From Vibrio nigripulchritudo ATCC 27043 (GTDB lineage: Bacteria; Pseudomonadota; Gammaproteobacteria; Enterobacterales; Vibrionaceae), in assembly GCF_000222685.1 (NCBI RefSeq), contig NZ_AFWJ01000273.1, positions 1-34,307 on the forward strand: a stretch of DNA of 34,307 bases. Direction: 5' to 3'. The notes beneath the pieces are model-generated. The model was given only the letters and a program-made list of their open reading frames with translations, was not told the origin of the DNA and did not search any database. This document shows positions 17,001-24,946 of the stretch, piece by piece. The first letter of the stretch is position 1; each line of letters opens with the position of its first letter. A program made the translations under genes and the position numbers.

Positions 17001-17679
17001 AAGACAGTTCTTCATTTAGCGATTCACGATAAGCTATATCAAGCAGTTGAACGCCTTGAGCCCTTGATTCTAACGCAATCAAGGTTTGTTTTGACTCTGA
17101 CCAATGCTGGTGAACCCGTTCTGATATAAGACCGTATATCTCAGTGCCTGTTAACTCTTCTAACAACTCTGCACGTTCTGATTCTTTGGCATTCAGGAAA
17201 GCCGCGAACTGACCTTGAGACAGCATCATGGATTTGGTGAATCTGTCAAAATCCAGCCCGGTAATGCGCTCTACCTCTTCCAGCTTTTTCTTCGCTTGCG
17301 AGGCGATCACTTTTCCGCCTTCCACCTCAGCAAGTTCCACTTCCGCAGCTTGAAGCTTGCCGTCCGCTTTTTTGTGTGAACGACGCATACTCCAAAACGC
17401 TCGGTAGGCTTTACCTTTGACCTCAAATTCCACTTCTGAGCAGCACTCAGATTCTCCTCTGGTCATGGCTTCGTTGCTGGATTGGGTTAACAGACCAAGC
17501 CGAGGGGTTTTGTGATAAATCGCCAGACAGATTGCATCAAGAAGTGTGGTTTTTCCTGCACCGGTTGCACCAGTAATCGCGAACAAACCATTGTCGGTGA
17601 ATGGTGACTGAGTGAAGTCGATCTTCCATTCACCTTTTAAAGAGTTCAGGTTTTTAAGCCTCAGAGACAGTATTTTCAC
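14005..17679 (-). CDS. sbcC: SbcC, ATPase subunit of the SbcCD nuclease
   Basis: SbcC is the SMC/Rad50-like partner of SbcD in the complex that cuts hairpins and protein-blocked DNA ends. The 1224-residue protein shows the full architecture: N-terminal Walker A 'GATGAGKTTLLDAICLAIYH' (about 37-56), a long Gln/Glu-rich coiled coil, the zinc hook CPLC at C598-C601 near the middle, a second coiled coil, and the C-terminal signature 'TLSGGESFLVSLALALALSDL' with Walker B 'LFLDEGFGTLD'. The length is slightly above E. coli SbcC. The first codon overlaps the sbcD stop by 4 nt (ATGA), showing translational coupling. Confidence 0.96.
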   Translation of the reverse strand: MKILSLRLKNLNSLKGEWKIDFTQSPFTDNGLFAITGATGAGKTTLLDAICLAIYHKTPRLGLLTQSSNEAMTRGESECCSEVEFEVKGKAYRAFWSMRRSHKKADGKLQAAEVELAEVEGGKVIASQAKKKLEEVERITGLDFDRFTKSMMLSQGQFAAFLNAKESERAELLEELTGTEIYGLISERVHQHWSESKQTLIALESRAQGVQLLDIAYRESLNEELSSLKNQHGTAKKEKESFDQCANWIKEKTDLAAELSQTSQSLINAETALAEAKPELDKLADAEPAEQIKPLHDKLSDIHNTYRQYTESLESLRKQATELESECKDVDAEVKVSESALQSTKVAQQALEDLITQTVIPLDSDISQGKQKQSSLQSEIHEKNNKKQALDVSYQQLTTKLKEQSDTIAESEKFIEQSANLKDVAPKLEGWKVQLTALEESSRELTEIDLNLSSLGIQQAEHIEKQKKIEFELELAHSELKSNKEKELQLSSSHQALSGASSLEEMEAQQQTMNQQVIVSHQLQGFQERWSLVSNEQQQLSQKMAQQESELKLQNQQRNSLREQYKSQNQLAQSLAQLVTQEEHLAVYRSNLRDDQPCPLCGSLEHPILADGAVSVPETIAQKEEAERRLSELKHQGEALSVEIKSVEFQFSENQSKLSAGQTELEQLQLQWNQKLPALDKAIDIVTPSSAAILTASLEEKVKASQSQISQLKAAEKALEESQKQTSTLSEKAVQLENQLKLETKDTQLIEKKQQDFAERKQKLEAQRLELRQDLQSAMSEANLKVPDQNVELWINELKDQVDAFQNKEKHLSELRHSVTLVLADQKNLDSQQSELTDALNQLQKQLVETSDLLNERMAKRAEVFANKSVDDERLKAREQVTQAERSTEQIQIKHKSLKEKQASLSGQQSSINNSLSNTVVSKSQIQSEWEQALSSSPFDTVEQFQSALLPIEEKARIQQLKQSLNDSITQLKAIHESANQKLSALNCHEKASEWNDIKLEDIQNQQTEAQKHLEELTKREGEITQELMSDDKRREEQSSLFEEIEQYRVEYDDIQYLHSMIGSQKGDKFRKFAQGLTLDNLIYLANKQLSRLYGRYQLQRKQGEGLELTVLDLWQGDNERDTKTLSGGESFLVSLALALALSDLVSHKTSIDSLFLDEGFGTLDAQTLDIALDALDSLNASGKMIGVISHIEAMKERIPVQLKVTKKSGLGISELAPEYRFNP

Positions 17680-18899
17680 TTTTTCTCCTCCTCGACCTCA
17701 GCAACGATGCGAATGAACTTCTCTTCAAGCCGTGCTTTGCGAGCCAGTTCTTCATCCGTTTCAAATACTTCTTGCGCAATGCGTTTGGTAAAAACGTCTA
17801 ATGGGCTCAGTTCGTCCAGCGTTTCATTTCGTTCCTGACTGAGCGCCTTTCTTCTTGCGGACTGGCTTCGTTTAAGCTGCAGCACTTCAACAGGAAGATC
17901 TTCTACCATCTTTTGAATTCTTTGCTGTAAATCTGACAGGTAGTCGTCGATTTCAACCTCAATACTCAACCAAACCGTTTCTTCACTCTCTGCATATTTC
18001 TTCAGCACGGTTTCCAACTCGGTCAACGAACCAGATACAGTTGCCATTGGCTGAAAGCTCGGAATTTCTAACGAAGTGATCTCTGGAGAATGGGAATGTT
18101 CAAAATTGAGCAGAAGCACCTGTTTGTTCGACTTCAATTCGTCAAAGCTGAGTGGAATGGGGGAACCACAGTATCGGATGTGTTCTTGCTTTGCGACAAT
18201 CTGCGGGCGATGAATATGCCCCAGAGCAATGTAGTCAGCGGGCGGGAAGCCGTCGGCTGCAAACCCTTCCAGAGTTCCAATGTAAATATCGCGTACAGAT
18301 TCCGATTGCTTTACGCCTAATGCCGTTAAATGCCCAGTGGCAATAATCGGAACATCGACACCTAACGCTTTTCGCCTCTCAACTGCTGCCTGATAGACAC
18401 TGGCGTAATGATCTTTAATTGCATCTGCAATTGCTAACCTTTTGTCAGTGGAGGAGTCTCCTGACTGGCTGACGACTAAATCACGTGGACGTAAAAACGG
18501 GATCGCACAAAGCAGCGCACCGACATTTCCACTGCCGTCTGCCAATTCCACAACCTGATCTTGGCTTTGTTCTAAGCTACTGGCAACCACATGAGTATTG
18601 AGATAGGCGAGAATTTGCTTGGTTTCATTCAGGACGGATACGGAATCGTGATTTCCTCCCAATACCACCAAAGTGCAGTCTGATTTTTGCAGTTGCACCA
18701 CAAAATGGTTATACATTTCTCGGGCGTAACTTGGGGGAGATCCTGTATCGAAGATATCTCCCGCGACAATCAACGCATCGACATTATGCTGTTCAATTTG
18801 TTGGAGGAGCCAGTTCAGAAAGGATTGATGTTCGTTCTTTCTGCTCTTTGTGTAGAAGTTTTGCCCAAGATGCCAGTCTGAGGTGTGAATGATGCGCAT
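17676..18899 (-). CDS. sbcD: SbcD, nuclease subunit of SbcCD
   Basis: SbcD is the Mre11-like calcineurin-fold phosphoesterase that provides the 3'-5' exonuclease and endonuclease activity of SbcCD. The 407-residue sequence has the metal-binding motifs in order: 'IHTSDWHLG' (D7, H9), 'VAGDIFDTGSPPS', 'LGGNHDS', 'IIATGHLT', and 'IALGHIHRPQ'. A C-terminal capping and SbcC-binding region follows, ending in a charged helix. Gene order sbcD-sbcC with a 4-nt overlap is as in most gammaproteobacteria. VanZ lies 66 bp upstream on the same strand. Confidence 0.96.
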   Translation of the reverse strand: MRIIHTSDWHLGQNFYTKSRKNEHQSFLNWLLQQIEQHNVDALIVAGDIFDTGSPPSYAREMYNHFVVQLQKSDCTLVVLGGNHDSVSVLNETKQILAYLNTHVVASSLEQSQDQVVELADGSGNVGALLCAIPFLRPRDLVVSQSGDSSTDKRLAIADAIKDHYASVYQAAVERRKALGVDVPIIATGHLTALGVKQSESVRDIYIGTLEGFAADGFPPADYIALGHIHRPQIVAKQEHIRYCGSPIPLSFDELKSNKQVLLLNFEHSHSPEITSLEIPSFQPMATVSGSLTELETVLKKYAESEETVWLSIEVEIDDYLSDLQQRIQKMVEDLPVEVLQLKRSQSARRKALSQERNETLDELSPLDVFTKRIAQEVFETDEELARKARLEEKFIRIVAEVEEEKK

Positions 18900-18965
18900 G
18901 TCATTGTTTTTCTATTAGAACATCGCACAAGTGTAATAGCAGGTAGAAATCAATGACAGCGATTT

Positions 18966-19370
18966 TTAGGTTGTCGGTCTGTTAAACCATTGAGTATAAG
19001 CAAATAGAGTAAAGTGGCATAGCAGTACACCAGCTAGACACCCAAAAACATTGCAAGCCATATCCAGCCAGGAAAACTGCCGTGTTGGTAACCAAATCTG
19101 CAATAACTCATCTGTTACCACGAAAAATAGCAATAACGCGACCATTGGCTTGTTAGAAGCGCGACTCGCTAGTCCAGCTAACCCACCCAGTACCAAGGCA
19201 AATGCGACGTGGAAAATCAGGTCGTGTGACTGAACTGCCTGTCCAAGATCACCAGAAAGCAGACCGGCACTTTTCAAAATCGAAAGGCTAGCAACGCTTA
19301 GCACGACCAAAACAAACAGACCAACCACGAAGTTGGCATGATTGGTCTGTTGAGTATCGAAGTTTTTCAT
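18966..19370 (-). CDS. VanZ-like family membrane protein
   Basis: This 134-residue protein has about four transmembrane helices and the VanZ-like motifs: a conserved 'DLIFHVAFALVLGGLAG' and 'TDELLQIWLPTRQFSWLDMACNVFGCLAGVLL', where the Glu, Gln, Arg, Asp and Asn of the second helix pair are typical. VanZ itself confers low-level teicoplanin resistance, but most family members have no known role, and resistance should not be assumed. It starts 30 bp after galU and may be cotranscribed with it. Its placement beside an EPS cluster is suggestive of envelope biology only. Confidence 0.82.
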   Translation of the reverse strand: MKNFDTQQTNHANFVVGLFVLVVLSVASLSILKSAGLLSGDLGQAVQSHDLIFHVAFALVLGGLAGLASRASNKPMVALLLFFVVTDELLQIWLPTRQFSWLDMACNVFGCLAGVLLCHFTLFAYTQWFNRPTT

Positions 19371-19400
19371 TCAATATTTCTCTGAATTCGGTTCAGAGTA

Positions 19401-20267
19401 TTATTTCTTACCAGTCACTTCTTTTGCAAGCTCGGAAGAACGTCCTTGCAAATAAACATTTTCGTAGCAGTAGTTTGTTGCCTCGATGTAACCTTCAACA
19501 CTACCACAGTCAAAACGCTGACCATCAAACTTGTACGCCAGAACACAACCAGCTTTGGCTTGCTTTAGAAGCGCATCAGTAATTTGAATTTCGCCACCTT
19601 TACCCGGCTCTGTTTGCTCGATCAGTTCGAAGATGTCTGGTGTCAGAATATAGCGACCAATGATAGCCAGATTGCTTGGTGCTCTACCTGGCTCTGGTTT
19701 TTCGACCATGTCGTCAACTCGGTAGAGCTTGTCTTTGATCATCTCACCCGAGATCACGCCGTATTTGTGGGTTTCTTCAACTGGCACTTCTTCTACTGCG
19801 ACAATAGAACAGCGGAACTGTTTATAAAGCGCGACCATTTGAGCGAGCACGCCTTGCGCTCTGTTTACACAAAGGTCATCAGCAAGAACCACAGCAAAAG
19901 GTTCGTCACCCACCAGCTCACGCCCTGTCAGAATCGCGTGACCCAGACCTTTCATTTCACGCTGGCGAATGTAGGTGAAATTCGCGGCATCAATAATTTC
20001 ACGAATGTCGATCAACAGCTCTTCTTTGTTAGTGCCACTGATCTGATGCTCCAGTTCGTAGTTTTTGTCGAAGTGATCCATTAGAGAGTGTTTACCACGC
20101 CCTGTCACCACACACATGTCCGTCATTCCTGCCTGAATCGCTTCTTCAACCCCGTATTCAATAAGTGGTTTGTTTACGATAGGCATCATCTCTTTCGGCA
20201 TTGATTTCGTTGCCGGTAAAAAGCGCGTTCCATAGCCAGCTGCCGGAAATAAGCATTTCTTGATCAT
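19401..20267 (-). CDS. galU: UTP-glucose-1-phosphate uridylyltransferase GalU
   Basis: GalU makes UDP-glucose from UTP and glucose-1-phosphate, a precursor for LPS core, capsule and EPS. The 288-residue protein has the nucleotidyltransferase start 'LFPAAGYGTRFLPATKSMPKEMMPI' with the GxGTR loop and catalytic Lys, then 'GLGHAILTGRELVGDEPFAVVLADD', 'VEKPEPGRAPSNLAIIGRYIL' and 'KFDGQRFDCGSVEGYIEAT', all family marks. GGAG precedes the ATG. It lies 143 bp downstream of cabC, a gap that includes a short inverted repeat (GGGTCCTTGCCC) but no clear terminator. It probably feeds the EPS pathway encoded upstream. This may be a second galU copy in the genome. Confidence 0.95.
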   Translation of the reverse strand: MIKKCLFPAAGYGTRFLPATKSMPKEMMPIVNKPLIEYGVEEAIQAGMTDMCVVTGRGKHSLMDHFDKNYELEHQISGTNKEELLIDIREIIDAANFTYIRQREMKGLGHAILTGRELVGDEPFAVVLADDLCVNRAQGVLAQMVALYKQFRCSIVAVEEVPVEETHKYGVISGEMIKDKLYRVDDMVEKPEPGRAPSNLAIIGRYILTPDIFELIEQTEPGKGGEIQITDALLKQAKAGCVLAYKFDGQRFDCGSVEGYIEATNYCYENVYLQGRSSELAKEVTGKK

Positions 20268-20410
20268 TACAACTCCGTTTCTTAGTCCTGTTTGGGTCCT
20301 TGCCCAAAAAATTTATATCTTTATTGTTATTGGTAAATGTACTCGCGTGGGTATATCAAGACCTGTCGACATTACCCTCGCGATATTTCAATTGGATTTT
20401 AGTTATGTCA

Positions 20411-21718
20411 TCAACTCTCTCGGAATGCCCTGAGAAGGCTGACTTTTAGAGGTTCGAGTAGATAGTCCAGCGGACGCTTCTCTTCGAGAAGCACATAGAC
20501 TTCCGCTGGCATACCCGGATAAAGTTCCAGATCTGGATTCTTAGAAATTTCGTCTTGGTTAAGCTTTACCTTCACCTTAAACCCACTGACTTCCTCCCCG
20601 TTGGATTCAATTCTGTCTGCATCAATGTAAACCACTTCACCATGTACTGGTGGTGTCGTCCGGAAGTTAAATGCAGAAAGGCGAATTAAGGCTTGCTGCC
20701 CTATTCTCACGACATCAATATCCGTCGGGTTAATTATGGCTTCGACTATCAAGCTGTCGTTGTCTGGCACAATTTCCATTAAGCTTTCACCCGCGCCTAC
20801 AACTTCTCCTGATGTGTTCACCTGCAAACCAAGTACAACACCGCTAACGGGGCTTTTAACCACCGTTCGCGCCTGCACATCACTGGCTAACTTGAGCTCT
20901 GCTTCAAGCGAGATAAGGGCATTGCGAACTTCTGCAATTTTGGTTTCGACTTCAGATCGGTTGCGTTGCTGAATGGCACTCTTTTGCTGCTCAAGCTCTG
21001 AAACAGACAAAATCTGACCATCAAGTTCTGCCTGAACTGAAATGATGTCGGATACAAGCAATACTTCCGATCGTTTCAGTTCCAGCACTTTCAGACGTGA
21101 AGTGAAACCGTCGGCAAGAAGTTGATCGTGCATCTCAATTTCGTCATTAAGAAATTCGAGGGCTTGCTTACGCTGAGCGAGCATTTGAGAAGAAAATGCT
21201 CGGCGATTTTTGGTCTGTTTCAAGCGCGAATCGACAATATCCAGTTCTTTGTTACGCATGTCCACACGACTTGCGAATAGAGACTGCTGGTTCGCGATTA
21301 AGGTTTCAATTTCCAGCACCAAATGTGGAAACAAATCCTTTTCCAGATTAGGCACAAACCGATCCAGATTGCCTCGCTCTGCCAGCAGACGCTGGTATTC
21401 GATCTGACGGCTGATCCACGTTAGCTGTGTTTGCTTAAGGCGACTCTGAAAAGTGATATCTGAGATCTTAATCAGAGGTGCCCCTTTCTCGACTTGCTGT
21501 CCTTCGCGGACATACACATCGGCAACAATGCCACCTTCAAGGTGTTCTATGCTCTTACGCTTGCTTTCAACAATCACGATACCTGAAGCAATAGCGGCAG
21601 AATCGAGCTTGGCGAACCATGTCCAGGTAGCAAAGAAGCCCAAGCTAACTACAAGGAATACTAACGCACGACGAATTAAGCGATTGTTATCTGTCATTAA
21701 GGAGAGAGAATCTTTCAT
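20411..21718 (-). CDS. cabC: Type I secretion membrane-fusion (HlyD-type) protein, CabC-like
   Basis: This 435-residue periplasmic adaptor links the inner-membrane ABC exporter to TolC. After a short cytoplasmic tail it has one transmembrane helix (about 15-35, 'ALVFLVVSLGFFATWTWFA'). A lipoyl-like half follows ('SIEHLEGGIVADVYVREGQQVEKGAPLIKI'), then a long alpha-hairpin rich in Gln, Glu and Leu, a second lipoyl half ('VVKSPVSGVVLGLQVNTSGEVVGAGESLMEIVP'), and a beta-barrel end ('PGMPAEVYVLLEEKRPLDYLLEPL'). I choose the ATG at 21718: AGGAG sits 7 nt upstream and overlaps the cabB stop. An ORF extension upstream would run into cabB. It is the last gene of the cabA-cabB-cabC unit, and the symbol rests on synteny. 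Confidence 0.9.
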   Translation of the reverse strand: MKDSLSLMTDNNRLIRRALVFLVVSLGFFATWTWFAKLDSAAIASGIVIVESKRKSIEHLEGGIVADVYVREGQQVEKGAPLIKISDITFQSRLKQTQLTWISRQIEYQRLLAERGNLDRFVPNLEKDLFPHLVLEIETLIANQQSLFASRVDMRNKELDIVDSRLKQTKNRRAFSSQMLAQRKQALEFLNDEIEMHDQLLADGFTSRLKVLELKRSEVLLVSDIISVQAELDGQILSVSELEQQKSAIQQRNRSEVETKIAEVRNALISLEAELKLASDVQARTVVKSPVSGVVLGLQVNTSGEVVGAGESLMEIVPDNDSLIVEAIINPTDIDVVRIGQQALIRLSAFNFRTTPPVHGEVVYIDADRIESNGEEVSGFKVKVKLNQDEISKNPDLELYPGMPAEVYVLLEEKRPLDYLLEPLKVSLLRAFRES

Positions 21719-21728
21719 ATCACCGCTC

Positions 21729-23429
21729 CTAGTACTTAATAGCCTGATAATTGCTATGGCTAGCAATGTTCACGCTATTCTTATTCTGTTTGGGTTTGTT
21801 TTCGAAAGCATCGTGAATAACGCCGTCTTTCAGCTCAACCACGTAATCCGCCAATTTCATCATCTGAGGTGAATTACTAACGAAGATGATTCCTACCCCC
21901 GCCTTTTTCCATTCATCCAGATTTTTAACCAGTTGCTGGACCATGGCGTTATCTAAGAAAGACGTTGGTTCATCCAAAATGAGAAGTTTGGGCTGATAAT
22001 AGAAGCACCTGGCGAGCGCAAGACGCTGCATTTCACTGCGAGAAAGCTCCACACCTTCAAGCCCCAGTGTCGTTCCATAACTTTGAGGAAGTTTAGCGAC
22101 AAAACTGTGGCAAAGTGCCGCTTTGCTGGCTTTCACTACTTTTTCAGGTACATCCAGGTCGAGATGATCCCCGAAACCACTGATATTGTCGGATACCGAG
22201 GCATCGAATACATCTATCACCTGAGGCAAGTAACCAATCGATTGAGCCAGACGGTTTGGATCGAGCTTATCAACATTGATGCCATTAACTCGAACCTGCC
22301 CCTGAGTGGGTGAGTAGTAGTTAGCGAGTAGCTTGAGTAACGTTGACTTACCCGAACCAGAAGCACCTTTCACTGCTAAACAGTGTCCGGGCTTGAGATT
22401 GAAGCCAATGTTGTGAACCAGTAATCGCTCACCGATACCACGATAGGTAACCTTGTCTACGGACAACTCAATCTCTTCCATTGCGATGTCCATCTTATTG
22501 TCGTCCTGATGGCTAGCAAGAATGGTGGAAATACGCTTGTAGGCTTCTTTTGATTCTAGCCAGCCAAAGTACTGGCTTGCACCCTGATCGATTGGGGCAA
22601 GGATTCTCGCCAGTAGAATTGAAGCAGCCAGCAAAGAACCCGCCATAATCTGTTCCTGAATCACCAACCAGGCACCTACGGCGAATACACCAACCTGAAC
22701 ACACATGCGGATAAATTTCAGTACCGTTTGCCCGTGGTTGGTCATTCGCTTAGAACGTTCATCCTGTTCCAGCGTTTTTGACTGTTTTTGTCTCCAGCGA
22801 TCAACGACTTTTCCAGATGCCTGATAAGACTTAAGCAACTTGCCTTTACTGAATAACTTTTGAACAGAAGACGAATGCTGAACAGAAAGCGAACGTGCCT
22901 CTTTCATATTTTTGTGGGTAAAGAGAAGCAGTAATCCGCTGGCGGCACCCAATACCACGGTAGAGAGCAGCGCATACATGCCCAGCAATGGGTGCAGCAA
23001 AAACAAAACGATAATAAAAATAAATGTCCAGGGGAGGTCTGACAAACTGCGATGAAACGGCGAGGCTAGATACTGCTTCGTTAACTGATGATCCTGAACG
23101 GCTTTGTGTGCTGCCGCTGCATTTTTAGATGATAAGCCTAAGCTCTTTTGAATCAGCAATTCACCAAAAGAACTGTCATAAATTGAGGACAGATTATTGA
23201 GAATCTGTTGGCGCGTATAGTCCATACAAACTTGCACTAACAGCAAGAAAATCGCAATTAACGCGAGAAAGAGCAACGTGTCTGTACTTCTTGAAGAAAG
23301 AACGCGATCGAATACCTGCAAACTGTAAATTGGCAGTACGAGAACCAGAAGATTGGCGAATACCGAGAAAACTTGAAAATAGAAAAAGTTTTTCTTTTGG
23401 TACGTTGAGAAAGTTGACCAGAGTTTCAT
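21729..23429 (-). CDS. cabB: Type I secretion ABC exporter (CabB-like) with altered ABC motifs
   Basis: This is a 566-residue fused permease-ATPase of the PrtD/HlyB class, without an N-terminal peptidase domain. About six transmembrane helices (residues 15-300) precede the nucleotide-binding domain: Walker A 'GASGSGKSTLL' (K361), Q-loop 'IGYLPQ', Walker B 'LLILDEPTSFLD' (482-487). Two key motifs are unusual. The C-loop reads LSRSE (462-466) rather than LSGGQ, and the H-loop reads 'FVSNSPQ' with Asn519 where His is expected. The Walker A Lys and the Walker B Asp-Glu are intact, so ATP binding is expected. It is likely the exporter for CabA. It is 225 bp downstream of cabA and 10 nt from cabC. 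Confidence 0.9.
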   Translation of the reverse strand: MKLWSTFSTYQKKNFFYFQVFSVFANLLVLVLPIYSLQVFDRVLSSRSTDTLLFLALIAIFLLLVQVCMDYTRQQILNNLSSIYDSSFGELLIQKSLGLSSKNAAAAHKAVQDHQLTKQYLASPFHRSLSDLPWTFIFIIVLFLLHPLLGMYALLSTVVLGAASGLLLLFTHKNMKEARSLSVQHSSSVQKLFSKGKLLKSYQASGKVVDRWRQKQSKTLEQDERSKRMTNHGQTVLKFIRMCVQVGVFAVGAWLVIQEQIMAGSLLAASILLARILAPIDQGASQYFGWLESKEAYKRISTILASHQDDNKMDIAMEEIELSVDKVTYRGIGERLLVHNIGFNLKPGHCLAVKGASGSGKSTLLKLLANYYSPTQGQVRVNGINVDKLDPNRLAQSIGYLPQVIDVFDASVSDNISGFGDHLDLDVPEKVVKASKAALCHSFVAKLPQSYGTTLGLEGVELSRSEMQRLALARCFYYQPKLLILDEPTSFLDNAMVQQLVKNLDEWKKAGVGIIFVSNSPQMMKLADYVVELKDGVIHDAFENKPKQNKNSVNIASHSNYQAIKY

Positions 23430-23611
23430 AGACGTATATTGCCTGCGAGTTTTTTATAATTATTCCTAACCACCCTAATTTTTGTCTGTCGCTGTTAAGA
23501 AAAGCTACAACCCAAAATTAAGAAGCCTGAGTATAGGATGCCTTTGATTCAACGGGCATATCGAAAAGTTACATTGGGAATAATTTCAAACCTGTGCATG
23601 AGCTAAGTATG

Positions 23612-23640
23612 AAAAGGGATCGCTTCGAAAAAGCGATCCC
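23612..23640 (-). terminator. Terminator/attenuator between cabA and cabB
   Basis: On the minus strand a 10-bp stem (GGGATCGCTT / AAGCGATCCC) with a 5-nt loop (23616-23640) is followed by TTTT at 23615-23612, just 14 nt after the cabA stop. It should end most transcripts after cabA, letting the substrate be made in excess over its exporter, or else cabBC has its own promoter in 23430-23611. Confidence 0.8.
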
Positions 23641-23654
23641 TCAGTAATACTCAG

Positions 23655-24563
23655 TTAAACAGCTGGTGCGTAGTCTGAATCTGAAGTCAGAATCTGGTAA
23701 GCACCCTCTTCTGTGTACACAGTTACAGAATAGAAGTCTTCCGCATCCAGACCTTGAGCATCAAGGTACATTGCTTCATCCGCAGTTAGCTCATAACTGT
23801 CGTGACCCAGAATGCTGCCATCCAACGTGATATCAATGTTGGACAGTACAAGACCGAAGCCGACTTCTGCTTCCGCGTTGTTTGCCGCCAGCAATGCGCT
23901 ATCAATGGTCAATGCTGCTGGTGCAATTTTGCCTGCGCCACGAACTACTTCGAAGTTTTCAAATGATACCGTATCCGTACCACTTAGTTTCAGTACATCA
24001 AAACCTGAACCGCCATCAGCAAAACGATGTTCTGCGCCGACAGCTGGACCTAATAGACCTGATACGTCCACAACGTCATTCCCTGCTCCTGCGTCTATTT
24101 CAAAACGAGTAAATTGGGAATTCTTTGCATGGGTAATAGTGATAATATCGTTACCAAATCCGCTGTTCACTTCAAATAAATTGCCCCAGTTCAAGCTATT
24201 TGAAAACGCAGCAATAGTAATTGCATCATTACCGTTGCCCGTATCAATCGTACCGCGTTTAGCATTTGCTACCAGGATTGAAGCGCCTTGCGAATTATTA
24301 TTATCAATATCTACGTCAACAAAGTTGTTTACGTAAACAAGATTATCATTGCCATCTACTTTTGCTTCCTTATAGCCTGCTTTGTTCCAGGTATCAGAAG
24401 AAAGAACTGTGGCACTCAATATGCCACCTGTGGATTCTAGGCTTACACCATCTGCTGACACGCTACCAGTTCCAATAAGAGAAAGAGCAGCGTTGCCTGC
24501 ATTCAGACCTGACGCTGAGCCTGTGCCATCTGTATTCGTCGTCCCTACATAAGTTGTAGTCAT
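23655..24563 (-). CDS. cabA: CabA-like calcium-binding biofilm matrix protein, type I secretion substrate
   Basis: This 302-residue acidic, Asn/Gly/Ala-rich protein has no Sec signal. It contains three spaced RTX-type calcium motifs, GNGND (109-113), GFGND (135-139) and GAGND (159-163), and a related 'DGGSGFDVLKLSG' near 182-194. The acidic C-terminus ends 'ILTSDSDYAPAV' and probably carries the type I export signal. In V. vulnificus CabA is a secreted Ca2+-binding matrix protein needed for biofilm structure and rugose colonies, encoded with its exporter CabBC beside the brp EPS genes. The same layout is seen here. The ATG at 24563 is chosen because GGAG lies 8 nt upstream; upstream ATGs have poor spacing. 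Confidence 0.82.
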   Translation of the reverse strand: MTTTYVGTTNTDGTGSASGLNAGNAALSLIGTGSVSADGVSLESTGGILSATVLSSDTWNKAGYKEAKVDGNDNLVYVNNFVDVDIDNNNSQGASILVANAKRGTIDTGNGNDAITIAAFSNSLNWGNLFEVNSGFGNDIITITHAKNSQFTRFEIDAGAGNDVVDVSGLLGPAVGAEHRFADGGSGFDVLKLSGTDTVSFENFEVVRGAGKIAPAALTIDSALLAANNAEAEVGFGLVLSNIDITLDGSILGHDSYELTADEAMYLDAQGLDAEDFYSVTVYTEEGAYQILTSDSDYAPAV

Positions 24564-24946
24564 TTCCATGTCTCCAATTATTAACAACACAAGTTAACCA
24601 GCATCAAGGTATAAGGCTTATTATTTTTGATGCCAGATTATTGATATCAGGAAAAATTATATTGACCTTAACATCAATTTGACACTGCCCTGACATACAA
24701 TAATGACAAAATAGGACTACAGCATTAGGGTTTACTAACCTAATATTAAAGGGTTAATTAAATAAGGTGACTTTTCCTAATTTTAGGCATGACAATATTG
24801 GTCCAATTTTTTAAAAAATAATGAATAAAAAAACTCAGTACTATTTTTTTATTAGTAACAATAAATAAGAAAATAAAAGAAGAAGTGTTCAATTACATGT
24901 AGATCAAAGAGTTAGCTCTACTCATACCAAACTAATGAATTAGTGC
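24564..24946 (-). promoter_or_regulatory. Intergenic region upstream of cabA
   Basis: About 380 bp, strongly AT-rich between 24740 and 24900, separates the last EPS gene (wzy copy 2) from cabA. The cabA promoter should lie here, and the ribosome binding site is GGAG at about 24572-24575. Short inverted repeats such as ACTAAT/ATTAGT occur near 24930, and T/A runs near 24840 could end the EPS transcript, but no strong terminator is visible. In related vibrios cab is controlled by c-di-GMP-responsive regulators (BrpT/VpsT type). I could not recognise a specific binding motif. No gene was seen. Confidence 0.45.

Noticed and set aside
20290-20330. Terminator between cabC and galU (GGGTCC...GCCC next to an A/T run)
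   Set aside because: The stem is only about 5-6 bp and the T-run lies on the wrong side for the minus-strand transcript, so it was not listed.
23812-24336. 174-codon plus-strand ORF opposite cabA
   Set aside because: It is an antisense shadow of an Asn/Gly/Ala-rich gene, with low-complexity Ser/Pro content and no start signal.
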